64,000 bases of DNA, taken from the NCBI GenBank assembly GCA_034111045.1, contig JAWUYA010000007.1:1-64000 (forward strand). Reading direction: 5' to 3'. This document shows positions 7,330-15,740 of this stretch, piece after piece. This stretch comes from JALJPB01 sp034111045. Its GTDB lineage: Bacteria; Pseudomonadota; Gammaproteobacteria; Enterobacterales; Alteromonadaceae. A model generated the notes under the pieces. It made no database searches and had not been told where the DNA came from. It worked only from the letters and a program-made list of their open reading frames with translations. The first letter of the stretch is position 1. Every line of letters begins with the position of its first letter. Position numbers and translations under genes: made by a program.

Positions 7330-7374
7330 ATAATGTACATTATACATTGTTGTTAATGTTGTTAATGTACATTA
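7330..7374. promoter_or_regulatory. Pair of near-identical palindromes upstream of the chemoreceptor
   Basis: ATAATGTACATTAT (7330-7343, perfect 14-bp palindrome) and TAATGTACATTA (7363-7374, perfect 12-bp) share the core AATGTACATT. Their centres are 32 bp apart, about three helical turns, and 49-81 bases upstream of the receptor ATG. Spacing, symmetry and position fit a dimeric repressor or activator binding cooperatively. The region also carries loose GTTAATGTT repeats. The cognate regulator is not identified. Confidence 0.5.
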
Positions 7375-7423
7375 TAAATCTGGATAATAAAATGTATTGT
7401 TACACTTTAATTTAACTTAAAGT

Positions 7424-7463
7424 TAACCTAAACCAACCTAAACCAACCTAAACCAACCTAAAC
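7424..7463. repeat. Tandem decamer repeat (AACCAACCTA)
   Basis: Three exact copies of AACCAACCTA at 7431-7460, with partial copies at both ends (TAACCTA before, AAC after). The tract lies about 140 bases upstream of the chemoreceptor start, just beyond its palindromes. The unit is close to one helical turn, so a change in copy number would keep phase. Confidence 0.7.
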
Positions 7464-7972
7464 GGTAAAACTAACAATAAAAACAATAACCTTAAAACAA
7501 TAACTAACAGATATTCAGTGCAATAAAACCTTTGAGAGGAAAATAGCTGAGCGAGTAACATTGAATATTTCGCGACGATGGCCTTTGATGCTAGCGGTAC
7601 TAAATATTTAACATGTAAGACCAAACCAATGACTAACACCAAAAAATTACAACAGATATTATGGCAATTCCCCGCATTTTTTAAGTGAGATAATGTTGGA
7701 TTAGCGATATATTTAACCTCTGGTGTTAGCATTAATCTTATATAGCTCACCATAAATACCCTGTAGATAAATTACGATGATTTAGGCGAATAGATTACTG
7801 AAAATAATATAATTGATGGTTAAATAAAATAGCTTTATGATTACCCTTGTTAAAAAATGAGTCGCTTATTTCTAGCACACAAGATGTTTGTCTCAACGCA
7901 TAGACAAGGCTTGTATCGCTGAATTTTATTGGTTTTTTATAACATAGAAAAATTTAAACAAAGGTTATTGGT
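7464..7972. other. Intergenic region upstream of the nuclease gene
   Basis: About 500 AT-rich bases with no gene I can support. A minus-strand frame at 7448-7753 (101 codons) has a hydrophobic C-terminal stretch, but it runs into the decamer repeats and has no family match I recognise. The nuclease promoter and an AAAGG ribosome-binding site must lie at the right end. Confidence 0.5.
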
Positions 7973-8863
7973 ATGTATAAAGTGCTTATACTCAGTTTGT
8001 TGTTACTAGTATCTCCTGCTAGCGTTGCTCTAGGAAAGTTAGGGCACCAAGTGGTTTGCCAACTTGCCTACCAACATTTATCTATCAACAAACAAAATAA
8101 AATTAATGCGCTATTACTCACTTTATCGGCTGAAAACAAACAATTAATTAACCGCTATAACTATCGTAACAGCCAAAACAAAATCACTTACGCTGATACC
8201 TGTACATGGGCGGATGCAATAAAAAAAGATAATAAATATGATCAATATAAACCTTGGCATTATTTAAATATCGCTAGAATTAAAACAAGTGTTACCCATG
8301 GGTCTTGTACAAAAAACTGTGTTAGCCATGCAATATTGCACCACAGTCGCCAATTAGCTACCGCAAAGACGCCACAACAAAGAGCGCTCGCCTTAATGTT
8401 TCTTGGTCATTGGTTGGGGGATATTCATCAACCATTGCATGTAAGTTATGCTGACGATTTAGGCGGCAACCAACGCCGTATTTCGACAACTCAAGGAAAG
8501 TGTAATAACTTACACTGGTTATGGGACGCCTGTTTAATTACCGCTAATTTAGACACTAAAATTAACACTATACAGAGCCCTTATATGCGTTTGTTAAGCA
8601 AACTATCAGCACAGTGGCACTCAGCGCCGATACGCCAATGGCAACAGGAGAATGTTTATCAATGGGCATCTGAGTCTTTAGCCTTGATAAGAGCCCCCGC
8701 TTTTACATATTGCAAAATAACTCAACAAGACCATTGTCATCAATTAACCGCCAAGGTTATACATTTACCCCGGAGCTACTTAGTAACGTACCAGCCCATA
8801 CTAGAGCAGCGCATTTTACAAGCCGCGGTAAGACTTAACGGTTTATTAAGCGCTGCTCTGTAA
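7973..8863 (+). CDS. S1/P1-family zinc-dependent nuclease, secreted
   Basis: Enzymes of this family cut single-stranded DNA and RNA (often also 3'-nucleotides) with a three-zinc centre. The 296-residue precursor has a signal peptide (residues 1-19, ending ASVA), so it acts in the periplasm or outside. Zinc ligands follow the P1 spacing: H25 (GKLGHQVV), D81 (TWAD), H96 (PWHYLNI), H146 and D150 (GHWLGD), H156 (QPLHVSYADD), H181 and D185 (LHWLWD). The first residue of the mature enzyme, normally Trp, would be Leu20. In P1 nuclease this residue binds zinc through backbone atoms, so activity may persist. The gene is convergent with the glycosyltransferase, three bases apart. It could serve phosphate or nucleotide scavenging (inference). 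Confidence 0.9.
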   Translation: MYKVLILSLLLLVSPASVALGKLGHQVVCQLAYQHLSINKQNKINALLLTLSAENKQLINRYNYRNSQNKITYADTCTWADAIKKDNKYDQYKPWHYLNIARIKTSVTHGSCTKNCVSHAILHHSRQLATAKTPQQRALALMFLGHWLGDIHQPLHVSYADDLGGNQRRISTTQGKCNNLHWLWDACLITANLDTKINTIQSPYMRLLSKLSAQWHSAPIRQWQQENVYQWASESLALIRAPAFTYCKITQQDHCHQLTAKVIHLPRSYLVTYQPILEQRILQAAVRLNGLLSAAL

Positions 8864-8866
8864 CTT

Positions 8867-10102
8867 TTATTGAGTATTTTTGTTTTTTGCTTCAATCCAT
8901 TGCGCCATATATTTAGTACTTTTATGGTTGTGATGGTTAAGCATGCTACCAATAAAATTTTGTTGGCGATGGCTCGATAAATGACGACCAAGATGGTTGA
9001 GTTCAGTCGCTAATGTTGCATAGTGGTGCTCAAGTTGATACAGGCTTTTAGCATTATCAACTCCATTGTCACTAGCTTGTTGCCATAAAGACTGGTTTTG
9101 ATACAGTTCAATAGCTTGTTGAGAAAGTAAAAGTGCGTCATTGGCAATTGCTCCGCCCCAAGGTTTATCGCTTTGCATGCTCTCTGCGCCAATATCGGTA
9201 GTAACCGATGGCGTTCCACAGATCATTGCTTGGGCAAGCTTACCTTTGATACCTGCACCAAAACGTAGTGGTGCTAGACAAACGCGCGCCGATTGCATGA
9301 CAAGTTCAGCATCATCAACCCAACCTTTTACTAAAAATCCTGATTTTTCATCGTGTAATGCTGTCGCTTTGGGCGGCGGATAAGCACCATAAATCCATAA
9401 TTGGGCGTGAGGTAATTGAGCTTTAATTAAAGGCCATATTTTTTGTTTTAACCAGAGTACGGCATCCCAATTGGGCGCATGTCTGAAGTTGCCTATTGAG
9501 ATAAAATGATGGCGTTGAGTATAAGCGACTTTCTCTTTGTCTAGCTCTTGCTCAGTAAACATAAATGGGCTGTAATGCACTAAATTGCTAGGCACTTTAA
9601 ATAAACGCTGTAATAATTCAATTTCAACTGTTGAGATCATTAACGACAAATCACAACGAAATATAGCCGCCACTTCTCGCTTCGCCATATCAGCGTTTAA
9701 TAAGTCGTTATCGACTAACTCTCGGCCTTGTTTAAAAGCATCATGACGGGCATGGCGTAAACAAAAAAGGTCTTCACTGTCTAAAATACGCAGGGCTTGA
9801 GGACAAAACTCAGTCACTCGCCAACCAAACTGTTCTTCCATCATGAAGCGATCAAAGAGCACAACATCAGGTTGTAGCTCTTGAATAAATTGATCAAAGC
9901 TTTCACAATTTAATGCTATCGGCTCAACCTTAATCCCATGTGCCTCAAGATCAACCATATGTTCGGATAGTTGTGCCGGACTGGCAAAAGTAATGTCGTA
10001 CTGCTGACACTTAAAAAAAGCAATCAGTTGCATGACTCTTGTGCCCGCAGCAGAAGAATTTGGCTCAGGCCAAACATAGCCAATAATTAACAGTTTTTTC
10101 AT
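8867..10102 (-). CDS. Glycosyltransferase, GT4-like (group 1)
   Basis: This 411-residue protein has two Rossmann-like halves of the GT-B fold. The N-terminus (KKLLIIGYVWPEPNSSAAGTRV) carries the donor/acceptor loop seen in family 1 transferases. The C-terminal half has HHFISIGNFRHAPNWDAVLWL, LWIYGAYPP and the nucleotide-sugar region ...VCLAPLRFGAGIKGKLAQAM followed by CGTPSVTTDIGAESM. Cytoplasmic, with no membrane segment. The substrate is not predictable. No other glycan genes lie beside it, so it is not part of an obvious surface-polysaccharide cluster. A bidirectional terminator (10169-10198) separates it from fkpA, and its own start has only a weak ribosome-binding site. Confidence 0.8.
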   Translation of the reverse strand: MKKLLIIGYVWPEPNSSAAGTRVMQLIAFFKCQQYDITFASPAQLSEHMVDLEAHGIKVEPIALNCESFDQFIQELQPDVVLFDRFMMEEQFGWRVTEFCPQALRILDSEDLFCLRHARHDAFKQGRELVDNDLLNADMAKREVAAIFRCDLSLMISTVEIELLQRLFKVPSNLVHYSPFMFTEQELDKEKVAYTQRHHFISIGNFRHAPNWDAVLWLKQKIWPLIKAQLPHAQLWIYGAYPPPKATALHDEKSGFLVKGWVDDAELVMQSARVCLAPLRFGAGIKGKLAQAMICGTPSVTTDIGAESMQSDKPWGGAIANDALLLSQQAIELYQNQSLWQQASDNGVDNAKSLYQLEHHYATLATELNHLGRHLSSHRQQNFIGSMLNHHNHKSTKYMAQWIEAKNKNTQ

Positions 10103-10168
10103 ATATTCACTTACAATATTTTAGAGCATACTTTTTTTGAAATACAAACCTAAAATACATCCTTGTAT

Positions 10169-10198
10169 AAAAAAAGCGAGCCAAGCTCGCTTTTTTTA
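10169..10198 (-). terminator. Rho-independent terminator downstream of fkpA (works in both directions)
   Basis: A hairpin GCGAGC-CAA-GCTCGC is flanked by A6 on the left and T7 on the right, so it can terminate on either strand. On the minus strand it lies 61-90 bases after the fkpA stop. Confidence 0.85.
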
Positions 10199-10223
10199 TT
10201 ACTCGTTAAGCTTAACTCTTAAC

Positions 10224-10250
10224 GGTAATGGTATTGGTATTGGTAATGGT
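10224..10250. repeat. Imperfect hexamer repeat (GGTAAT/GGTATT)
   Basis: Four and a half units GGTAAT-GGTATT-GGTATT-GGTAAT-GGT between the fkpA stop codon and its terminator. No function is evident. Confidence 0.6.
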
Positions 10251-10258
10251 CAATACTA

Positions 10259-11056
10259 TTATTTTACCACTGCAGCTTTTTCAGTTACTTCTGCTGGTAC
10301 TTTACCTAATTCAACTACCGCCTGTTCTTTTTTAATTTCTAATAATTCAATTTCAAATTGAAGAACAGCGTTACCAGGAATGGTAGGTGGATTACCTTTT
10401 GGACCATAAGCTAAGTCTGAAGGGATGGTAAATTTATATTTAGCACCCACTGACATTAACTGAACCCCTTCAGTCCAACCGCCAATAACACGGTTTAATG
10501 GAAATACTGCGGGCTCACCCCGTTTAATTGAGCTATCAAATTCTTCGCCATTTAACAAGGTACCGGCGTAATGCACCACAACAGTATCAGTGGCTAATGG
10601 TTTTTCGCCGTCAGCTTCAGTAATCACTTCATATTGGATGCCAGAAGCCGTTACTTTAACACCGTCACGTTTGGCATTGTCAGCTAAAAATTTTTGACCT
10701 TCGGCAATGCCCTCTACAGAAGATTTTGCACTCATTTGTTGTTGCTTCGTTTTCATTTGCTTATCAAGCGTCGTTAATAAAGTTTGGATCTCTTCTTGCT
10801 CTAGTAATGATTTCCCGTCAATGCTATCTACAAATCCTTGGGTGATAAGATCTCTATCTAACCCTAAACCTAATTTTTTCTGTTGCTCTAGGTTACGTTG
10901 CATATACAGACCAATAGAAGCACCTAAACCATAGGCTTGCTTTTGAATTTCAGTATCAAGTTTGGCGGCTTTAGTTGTTTCTTCTTGCGCTTCTTGACTG
11001 CAGCCTAATACTGTCAACATAGCAACAGCAACTACTGTTGGTTTGAAAAATTTCAT
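10259..11056 (-). CDS. fkpA: FKBP-type peptidyl-prolyl isomerase FkpA-like, predicted lipoprotein
   Basis: It catalyses proline cis-trans isomerisation and acts as a chaperone for envelope proteins. The product of the ATG at 11056 has 265 residues. A GGAG box lies 6-10 bases upstream, and the GTG at 11077 is less likely. A short signal with a lipobox (TVLGC) predicts a lipid-anchored periplasmic form, whereas E. coli FkpA is soluble. The FKBP_N dimerisation domain (about 35-120, QAYGLGASIGLYMQRN) is followed by the FKBP catalytic domain (about 140-240: VVVHYAGTLLNGEEFDSS, GGWTEGVQLMSVG, IPSDLAYG). The neighbourhood with slyX and yheV matches E. coli. Confidence 0.9.
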   Translation of the reverse strand: MKFFKPTVVAVAMLTVLGCSQEAQEETTKAAKLDTEIQKQAYGLGASIGLYMQRNLEQQKKLGLGLDRDLITQGFVDSIDGKSLLEQEEIQTLLTTLDKQMKTKQQQMSAKSSVEGIAEGQKFLADNAKRDGVKVTASGIQYEVITEADGEKPLATDTVVVHYAGTLLNGEEFDSSIKRGEPAVFPLNRVIGGWTEGVQLMSVGAKYKFTIPSDLAYGPKGNPPTIPGNAVLQFEIELLEIKKEQAVVELGKVPAEVTEKAAVVK

Positions 11057-11207
11057 TTTTTCTCCATTGGTTAACACAGGTGTAGACTTCTCTAAACCTT
11101 GTCGGAATATTTATTCATATTGATATTTTAATTGCCAAACTACTTGGGAATTAACTAGTAAACACCTTATACTAACGATAAATGCAACAAGAAAAAAGAC
11201 TTAAATT

Positions 11208-12215
11208 TTGTTGAAATGTAAACACCAAATATACCACCGCACTAAAGTTGTCCTTTTAATCATTTTATCCTTGATTATCAGTGCTTGTCAGCCAACGGGT
11301 AAGCAACCGCTTAAACGCTGGCAACATGCGATAGAAGGGGCTTATGCGGGCGATATTTCTAATGATGGTCATTACAGTGTTATTTCTTCTATTCACCATG
11401 GCATCAGCTTATGGGACCTAGAAAAAAACGCGCTGAAATATAATTGGTCACAACAGCAAAATAGTAGCGACAATGTAGTACTCTCACTCGATATCAGCAA
11501 TAACAACAGCCATGTATTATCAGCGAGCAGAACTAATTTTGCTTTATGGAATATTGAAACAGGCCTGTCCGAAGGTTATTGGCAAGTGAGAAACTCCACT
11601 ATTCGTGATATTGCTATTAGCAATTTTGCTGATTATTTACTCATTGGTAAAAGCAGCGGTGATGTAGTGCATGTCTCTATGTCAAATGGTCGTCGCCTTG
11701 AATTTTTAGGACACAGCGAAAAAATCAATTCTGTTGATATGCTACCCAATGGTAGAGTCGCCATTTCAGGGGGAAATGATTTTATCGCTTATGTGTGGGA
11801 CACAGATAGCGGCCAAGTCATTTATAAATTTAACCATGGCAGTAGAGTTTCAAAAGTGGCACTAGATGTTTATGGCCGTTTTGCATTTTCAGCCGACAGT
11901 ATGAAAGGCGCCCATATTTGGGACTTAAAAACAGGCAAATTAATAACTCATTTATCAGGATTAAAACGACAAGAAATTTTTAGTACTATAAGATTTTCAA
12001 AAGATGGCAAAACGATGCTTACCGGTGCAGCCAGTAAAAAAGTAAGTGTGTGGGATGTAGCCACTGGGCAACGCCTATCTCACTGGCAAGTTTCACCTAA
12101 AGCAAGTAAAAGACCAACGGGGGTTGTTGTGTATAGTGTCGCTTTTGGTGATAATGGCAATATATTAACCGAAAGCTCTTCAGGATATGCTGAATTATGG
12201 CAAATGCCCCAATAA
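11208..12215 (+). CDS. WD40-repeat lipoprotein
   Basis: This 335-residue protein begins with a lipoprotein signal (LLIILSLIISAC, Cys near residue 27) and is then almost entirely WD40-like beta-propeller. Repeats end in WD or its variants: HHGISLWDLEK, TNFALWNIETG, DFIAYVWDTDSG, KGAHIWDLKTG, KKVSVWDVATG and GYAELWQMPQ, giving about seven blades. It probably serves as a protein-interaction scaffold on the periplasmic face of a membrane. It overlaps slyX by 19 bases, so the two are likely co-transcribed. The start is uncertain: TTG at 11208 or 11211, with only a weak purine-rich stretch upstream. The partner is unknown. E. coli has no gene of this kind between fkpA and slyX. Confidence 0.85.
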   Translation: MLKCKHQIYHRTKVVLLIILSLIISACQPTGKQPLKRWQHAIEGAYAGDISNDGHYSVISSIHHGISLWDLEKNALKYNWSQQQNSSDNVVLSLDISNNNSHVLSASRTNFALWNIETGLSEGYWQVRNSTIRDIAISNFADYLLIGKSSGDVVHVSMSNGRRLEFLGHSEKINSVDMLPNGRVAISGGNDFIAYVWDTDSGQVIYKFNHGSRVSKVALDVYGRFAFSADSMKGAHIWDLKTGKLITHLSGLKRQEIFSTIRFSKDGKTMLTGAASKKVSVWDVATGQRLSHWQVSPKASKRPTGVVVYSVAFGDNGNILTESSSGYAELWQMPQ

Positions 12216-12445
12216 ACAACGACAATTTAGTCGCATTACAGGAACAGCGCCTAGACGCATTAGAGTCTCGTAATGTTTTTCAAGACGATGTCATTGAGCC
12301 GCTCAGTGAAGAATTAGCTATTCATCAAGAAAAAATTGCTGCATTAACAGATCAGTTACAAATAGTGACTGCACGTCTAAAGGAAGCAAACTCTTCTTTG
12401 TCTGATGCTGGACAAGATATCGAGCCACCTCCGCCGCACTTTTAA
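12197..12445 (+). CDS. slyX: SlyX family protein
   Basis: A small (82-residue) coiled-coil protein of unknown function, conserved beside fkpA. Visible family traits are an N-terminal long helix (LEEQ-like RLDALESRNVFQDDVIEPLSEEL), a second heptad region (AALTDQLQIVTARLKE) and the characteristic proline-rich end PPPPHF (PPPHY in E. coli). It starts inside the WD40 gene (19-base overlap) and faces yheV, whose stop is 22 bases away. Confidence 0.88.
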   Translation: MANAPINNDNLVALQEQRLDALESRNVFQDDVIEPLSEELAIHQEKIAALTDQLQIVTARLKEANSSLSDAGQDIEPPPPHF

Positions 12446-12467
12446 TGGTGCACTGCTGGTTTACAGG

Positions 12468-12668
12468 TTACTGTTTGAATACACCTATCACCTGCTCATG
12501 TTGCCGAACAACTTCTTCAACATGAGCTTCAGGTTGTGTCATCTGTTCACCACAACTGACACACGTTACTGTTTCAACTTCATTTTCTTTGGTTAACGCC
12601 ATAGTATCTATCGCTTTACATTGAGGGCACATCGCGCCCGCAATAAATCGCTTTTTTTGTTTAGCCAT
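12468..12668 (-). CDS. yheV: YheV family putative zinc ribbon protein
   Basis: The protein has 66 residues from the ATG at 12668, where the conserved sequence MAKQKKRFIAGAMCPQC begins. A frame reaching 12725 exists but adds 19 unrelated residues. Two CxxC pairs (CPQC and CVSC) form a predicted zinc ribbon. The function is not established. In E. coli it lies near kefB, yheS and slyX, as here. Confidence 0.85.
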   Translation of the reverse strand: MAKQKKRFIAGAMCPQCKAIDTMALTKENEVETVTCVSCGEQMTQPEAHVEEVVRQHEQVIGVFKQ

Positions 12669-12796
12669 CACAGTAGACTTCTCACTAATAATAATTTTTA
12701 TTATTTTACCTTGAAGTACCCCCATAGGAAAAGAGACAATGTGCAGGCATTTTTAATTCGCTTTAAACAATAGCTAAAATAATAGAGGATTACCGA

Positions 12797-14707
12797 TTGA
12801 TTACTGCCAGCGACTTAGGACTAGATAGAGGGGTAAAAAACCTGATAACATCATCTAGCTTCACTATTCACCCTAACCATAAAGTAGGTTTAGTGGGTGC
12901 AAATGGCTGCGGTAAGTCGTCACTCTTTGCCGCTTTGTTAGGTGAATTACAACCCGATACCGGCGACTTATCTTTGCCTGCAAGTTGGACTATTGCGACA
13001 GTAAAACAAGAAACACCGGCATTAGAGCAAACAGCCCTTGATTATGTGATGGACGGTGACAAAGAATTTCGCCAACTTGAACAAAAACTATCACAAGCCA
13101 GATTAGATAATGATGGCAATGAGGAAGCGCTCTTAATTAATAAAATTGACACTATTAATGGTTACAGTCTGCCCGCCAGAGCCGGAGAGTTGTTACATGG
13201 TTTAGGCTTTTTACAACCACAGCTTACTCATGCAGTACAAGACTTCTCTGGGGGTTGGCGCATGCGATTAAATTTAGCACAAGCCTTAATCAGTCGAGCC
13301 GATTTATTGTTACTTGATGAGCCGACCAACCATTTAGATCTCGATGCTGTGATCTGGCTGCAACGCTGGTTAAAACGTTTTACTGGTACACTGGTGTTAA
13401 TTTCTCATGATCGAGATTTTCTTGATACGGTCATCGGACAAATACTCCACATTGAACACAAAAAAGCCAAGTTATACAGTGGTAATTACACCGCATTTGA
13501 ACGACAACGTGCCGAACATTTAGCCCAGCAAGATGTTCAATATCAAAAACAAATAAAGGAAGCGGCGCACCTTACCGCTTTTGTTGATCGCTTTCGGGCG
13601 AAAGCCAGTAAAGCGAAACAAGCACAGAGTCGCTTAAAACGATTAGAGAAACTGCCTAATTTAGCTCCCGCTCATGTCGATACCCAATTTACCTTTAGTT
13701 TTGAAAAACCTGAAACCTTGCCCTATCCATTATTAGCACTCAAAGACAGCCAGTGTGGTTATAACCCTGAGACGATTATTCTCAGCAATGTGGCGTTAAC
13801 TTTGGTGCCTGGCAGCAGAATAGGTTTGTTAGGTCGTAATGGTGCTGGTAAGTCAACACTGATCAAGTCGCTTGCTGGCGAGTTACTGCTTCAAAGTGGC
13901 GAACGTTATTGTGCGCAAGAGTTGAAGGTTGGCTATTTTTCTCAACACCAACTCGAACAACTTCATCTTACCAGTAGCCCTATTGACCATATTATAAGAG
14001 CTAAACCAGAGGTTACTGAATTACAAGCTCGTTCATTTTTAGGCCGTTTTGGCTTTAGTGGCGATCAAGCATTATCGCCAATCGAAACAATGTCTGGTGG
14101 TGAAAAAGCACGTTTAGTGTTAGCTCTGATTGTGCAAGAAAAGCCACAATTGTTACTACTCGATGAACCCACTAACCATTTAGATTTAGAAATGCGCCAA
14201 GCATTAGTCATCGCACTTCAAGACTTTGAAGGTGCTATTATTTTAATTGCCCATGACAGGTTTTTACTTGAATCTTGTGTTGATGAGTTTTATTTGGTTG
14301 CTAATGGCCAAGTCAGTGACTTTAGTGGCGATATAGATGATTATCAACAGTGGCTTAATGACGAAAAGAAACAAGTGGCTAAAGGCAATAAAACCGCTAA
14401 TGAAAACACGGTTGATAAGAAGCAATTACGGAGAGAACAGGCAGAATTAAGAAAAAAAGCAGCCCCTTTGCGCCAAAAAGCTGATAAATTAGAAAAGCAA
14501 ATGCAGCAGTGGCAAGATCAATTAAGCGAAGTAGAAGCGTCATTGTCAAACAGTGACCTGTATCAAAGTGAGCATAAAGCTAAACTGACGCAATTAATCA
14601 AACAACAAGCTCACTTAAAAAGTGATATCGAAGACAACGAAATACACTGGCTTGAATTTGAAGAAAAAATTGAAGAAATAATGTCACAAGCTTCCCAATG
14701 CGGATAA
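12797..14707 (+). CDS. yheS: ABC-F family ATPase YheS
   Basis: A soluble protein of 636 residues with two ATP-binding cassettes and no membrane domain. ABC-F proteins act on the ribosome, and the exact role of YheS remains less clear than that of EttA. The first cassette has Walker A GANGCGKSS (34-42), signature DFSGGWRMRL and Walker B LLLLDEPTNHLDL. A linker (P-site tRNA interaction motif region, FVDRFRAKASKAKQAQSR) follows. The second cassette has GRNGAGKSTL, TMSGGEKARL and LLLLDEPTNHLDL. A charged coiled coil closes the C-terminus. The start is TTG at 12797, where family sequences begin with MI. Close agreement with E. coli YheS runs the whole length. Confidence 0.95.
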   Translation: MITASDLGLDRGVKNLITSSSFTIHPNHKVGLVGANGCGKSSLFAALLGELQPDTGDLSLPASWTIATVKQETPALEQTALDYVMDGDKEFRQLEQKLSQARLDNDGNEEALLINKIDTINGYSLPARAGELLHGLGFLQPQLTHAVQDFSGGWRMRLNLAQALISRADLLLLDEPTNHLDLDAVIWLQRWLKRFTGTLVLISHDRDFLDTVIGQILHIEHKKAKLYSGNYTAFERQRAEHLAQQDVQYQKQIKEAAHLTAFVDRFRAKASKAKQAQSRLKRLEKLPNLAPAHVDTQFTFSFEKPETLPYPLLALKDSQCGYNPETIILSNVALTLVPGSRIGLLGRNGAGKSTLIKSLAGELLLQSGERYCAQELKVGYFSQHQLEQLHLTSSPIDHIIRAKPEVTELQARSFLGRFGFSGDQALSPIETMSGGEKARLVLALIVQEKPQLLLLDEPTNHLDLEMRQALVIALQDFEGAIILIAHDRFLLESCVDEFYLVANGQVSDFSGDIDDYQQWLNDEKKQVAKGNKTANENTVDKKQLRREQAELRKKAAPLRQKADKLEKQMQQWQDQLSEVEASLSNSDLYQSEHKAKLTQLIKQQAHLKSDIEDNEIHWLEFEEKIEEIMSQASQCG

Positions 14708-14786
14708 CCTTGCTACACTGAAGATATAATGTTTAACTGATAAATGCTGTTAAATTTAATTATGGTTACTTACATAAGGATTCACT

Positions 14787-15530
14787 ATGAAAAAGCACTC
14801 ATTATTGGCACTACTCTTTACACTAACATCATCTTTAAGTTCGTTAGTGTTAGCAAATGATTATGAACTTGGCATATATGAACTCAACCGTGGTCAATTC
14901 AAAGCAGCATTAGTTCAATTTGAACCTTTAGCGATGGATGGTTTTTCTCCTGCCCAGTATCAACTCGCTATGATATATAAAAATGGCCAAGGCGTTGTAC
15001 GTAACAATCAAAAAGCGTTTGAGTTATTAACCTTAGCTGCAGAGCAAAATGATTCAGATGCACAATTTGAGTTATCTTTGATGTACACAGCAGGCGATTT
15101 TGTCGAAAAAGATTTAATTAACGCCTTTAACTTAATGGAAAAATCTGCAAAAAAAGGCCTTGCCAGTGCTCAATTTAATTTAGGAGTGATGTATTCTCAA
15201 GGCCAAGGCGTGGCAAAAAACAATTTGCAAGCCGCTAACTGGTATAAAGAAGCGGCTAATCAAAATTATGCCCTGGCTCAGTTCAACTTAGCACTGATGT
15301 ATTTTGAAGGAAAAGGGGTTGCAACAAGCCAAGAGAAATCTTTCATGTGGAATACTATCGCCGCTTATAATGGTTATGATAATGCAGCCAAAAGTCGTGA
15401 TATGGATGCCCTCAAATTAACGAAAGCTCAAGTGGCCGCTGCTCAAGTTAAAGCTGATGAAATTTATTATAAAATTATTCAACAAGCAGAAATAATCGCC
15501 CAAAAAGCCAACAGTAAACGCTTCTATTGA
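14787..15530 (+). CDS. Sel1-like repeat protein, exported
   Basis: The 247-residue precursor has a signal peptide (residues 1-24, ending LVLA). Sel1/TPR-like repeats fill about 30-210, each with the AxxxLAxMYxxGxGV pattern: AQYQLAMIYKNGQGVVRN, AQFELSLMYTAGDFVEKD, AQFNLGVMYSQGQGVAKN and AQFNLALMYFEGKGVATS. A lysine-rich helical tail follows. It is probably a periplasmic adaptor for protein interactions, partner unknown. A good AAGGA ribosome-binding site lies 9 bases before the ATG. It sits between yheS and yheT, which are closer together in enterobacteria. An AT-rich inverted repeat (CTTAATTAT/ATAATTAAG, about 15559-15589) follows the gene. Confidence 0.88.
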   Translation: MKKHSLLALLFTLTSSLSSLVLANDYELGIYELNRGQFKAALVQFEPLAMDGFSPAQYQLAMIYKNGQGVVRNNQKAFELLTLAAEQNDSDAQFELSLMYTAGDFVEKDLINAFNLMEKSAKKGLASAQFNLGVMYSQGQGVAKNNLQAANWYKEAANQNYALAQFNLALMYFEGKGVATSQEKSFMWNTIAAYNGYDNAAKSRDMDALKLTKAQVAAAQVKADEIYYKIIQQAEIIAQKANSKRFY

Positions 15531-15740
15531 TCTCATTTATACCGTTAATATAGCGGCTTAATTATCATCCCTTAGCTCTATAATTAAGTCGTCTATTGAT
15601 AAAAGTTTTGAAATGACTAATATCTAATGGCTAATATCTTCACCAGATCAAATGTTCAGTATGCGCAACTCTTCTTTTTTCTTAACTGCTCACGTACAAT
15701 AAGTCATCTTCTGCTGAGTTCATCAATTATAATTAATACT

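Noticed and set aside
7448..7753. 101-codon minus-strand frame upstream of the nuclease
   Set aside because: Its last codons are read through the decamer repeat tract and it has no family resemblance, so it is probably a chance frame.
10707..10934. 75-codon plus-strand frame inside fkpA
   Set aside because: Opposite-strand shadow of a well-supported gene. Similar shadows occur throughout the gsp operon and tex.
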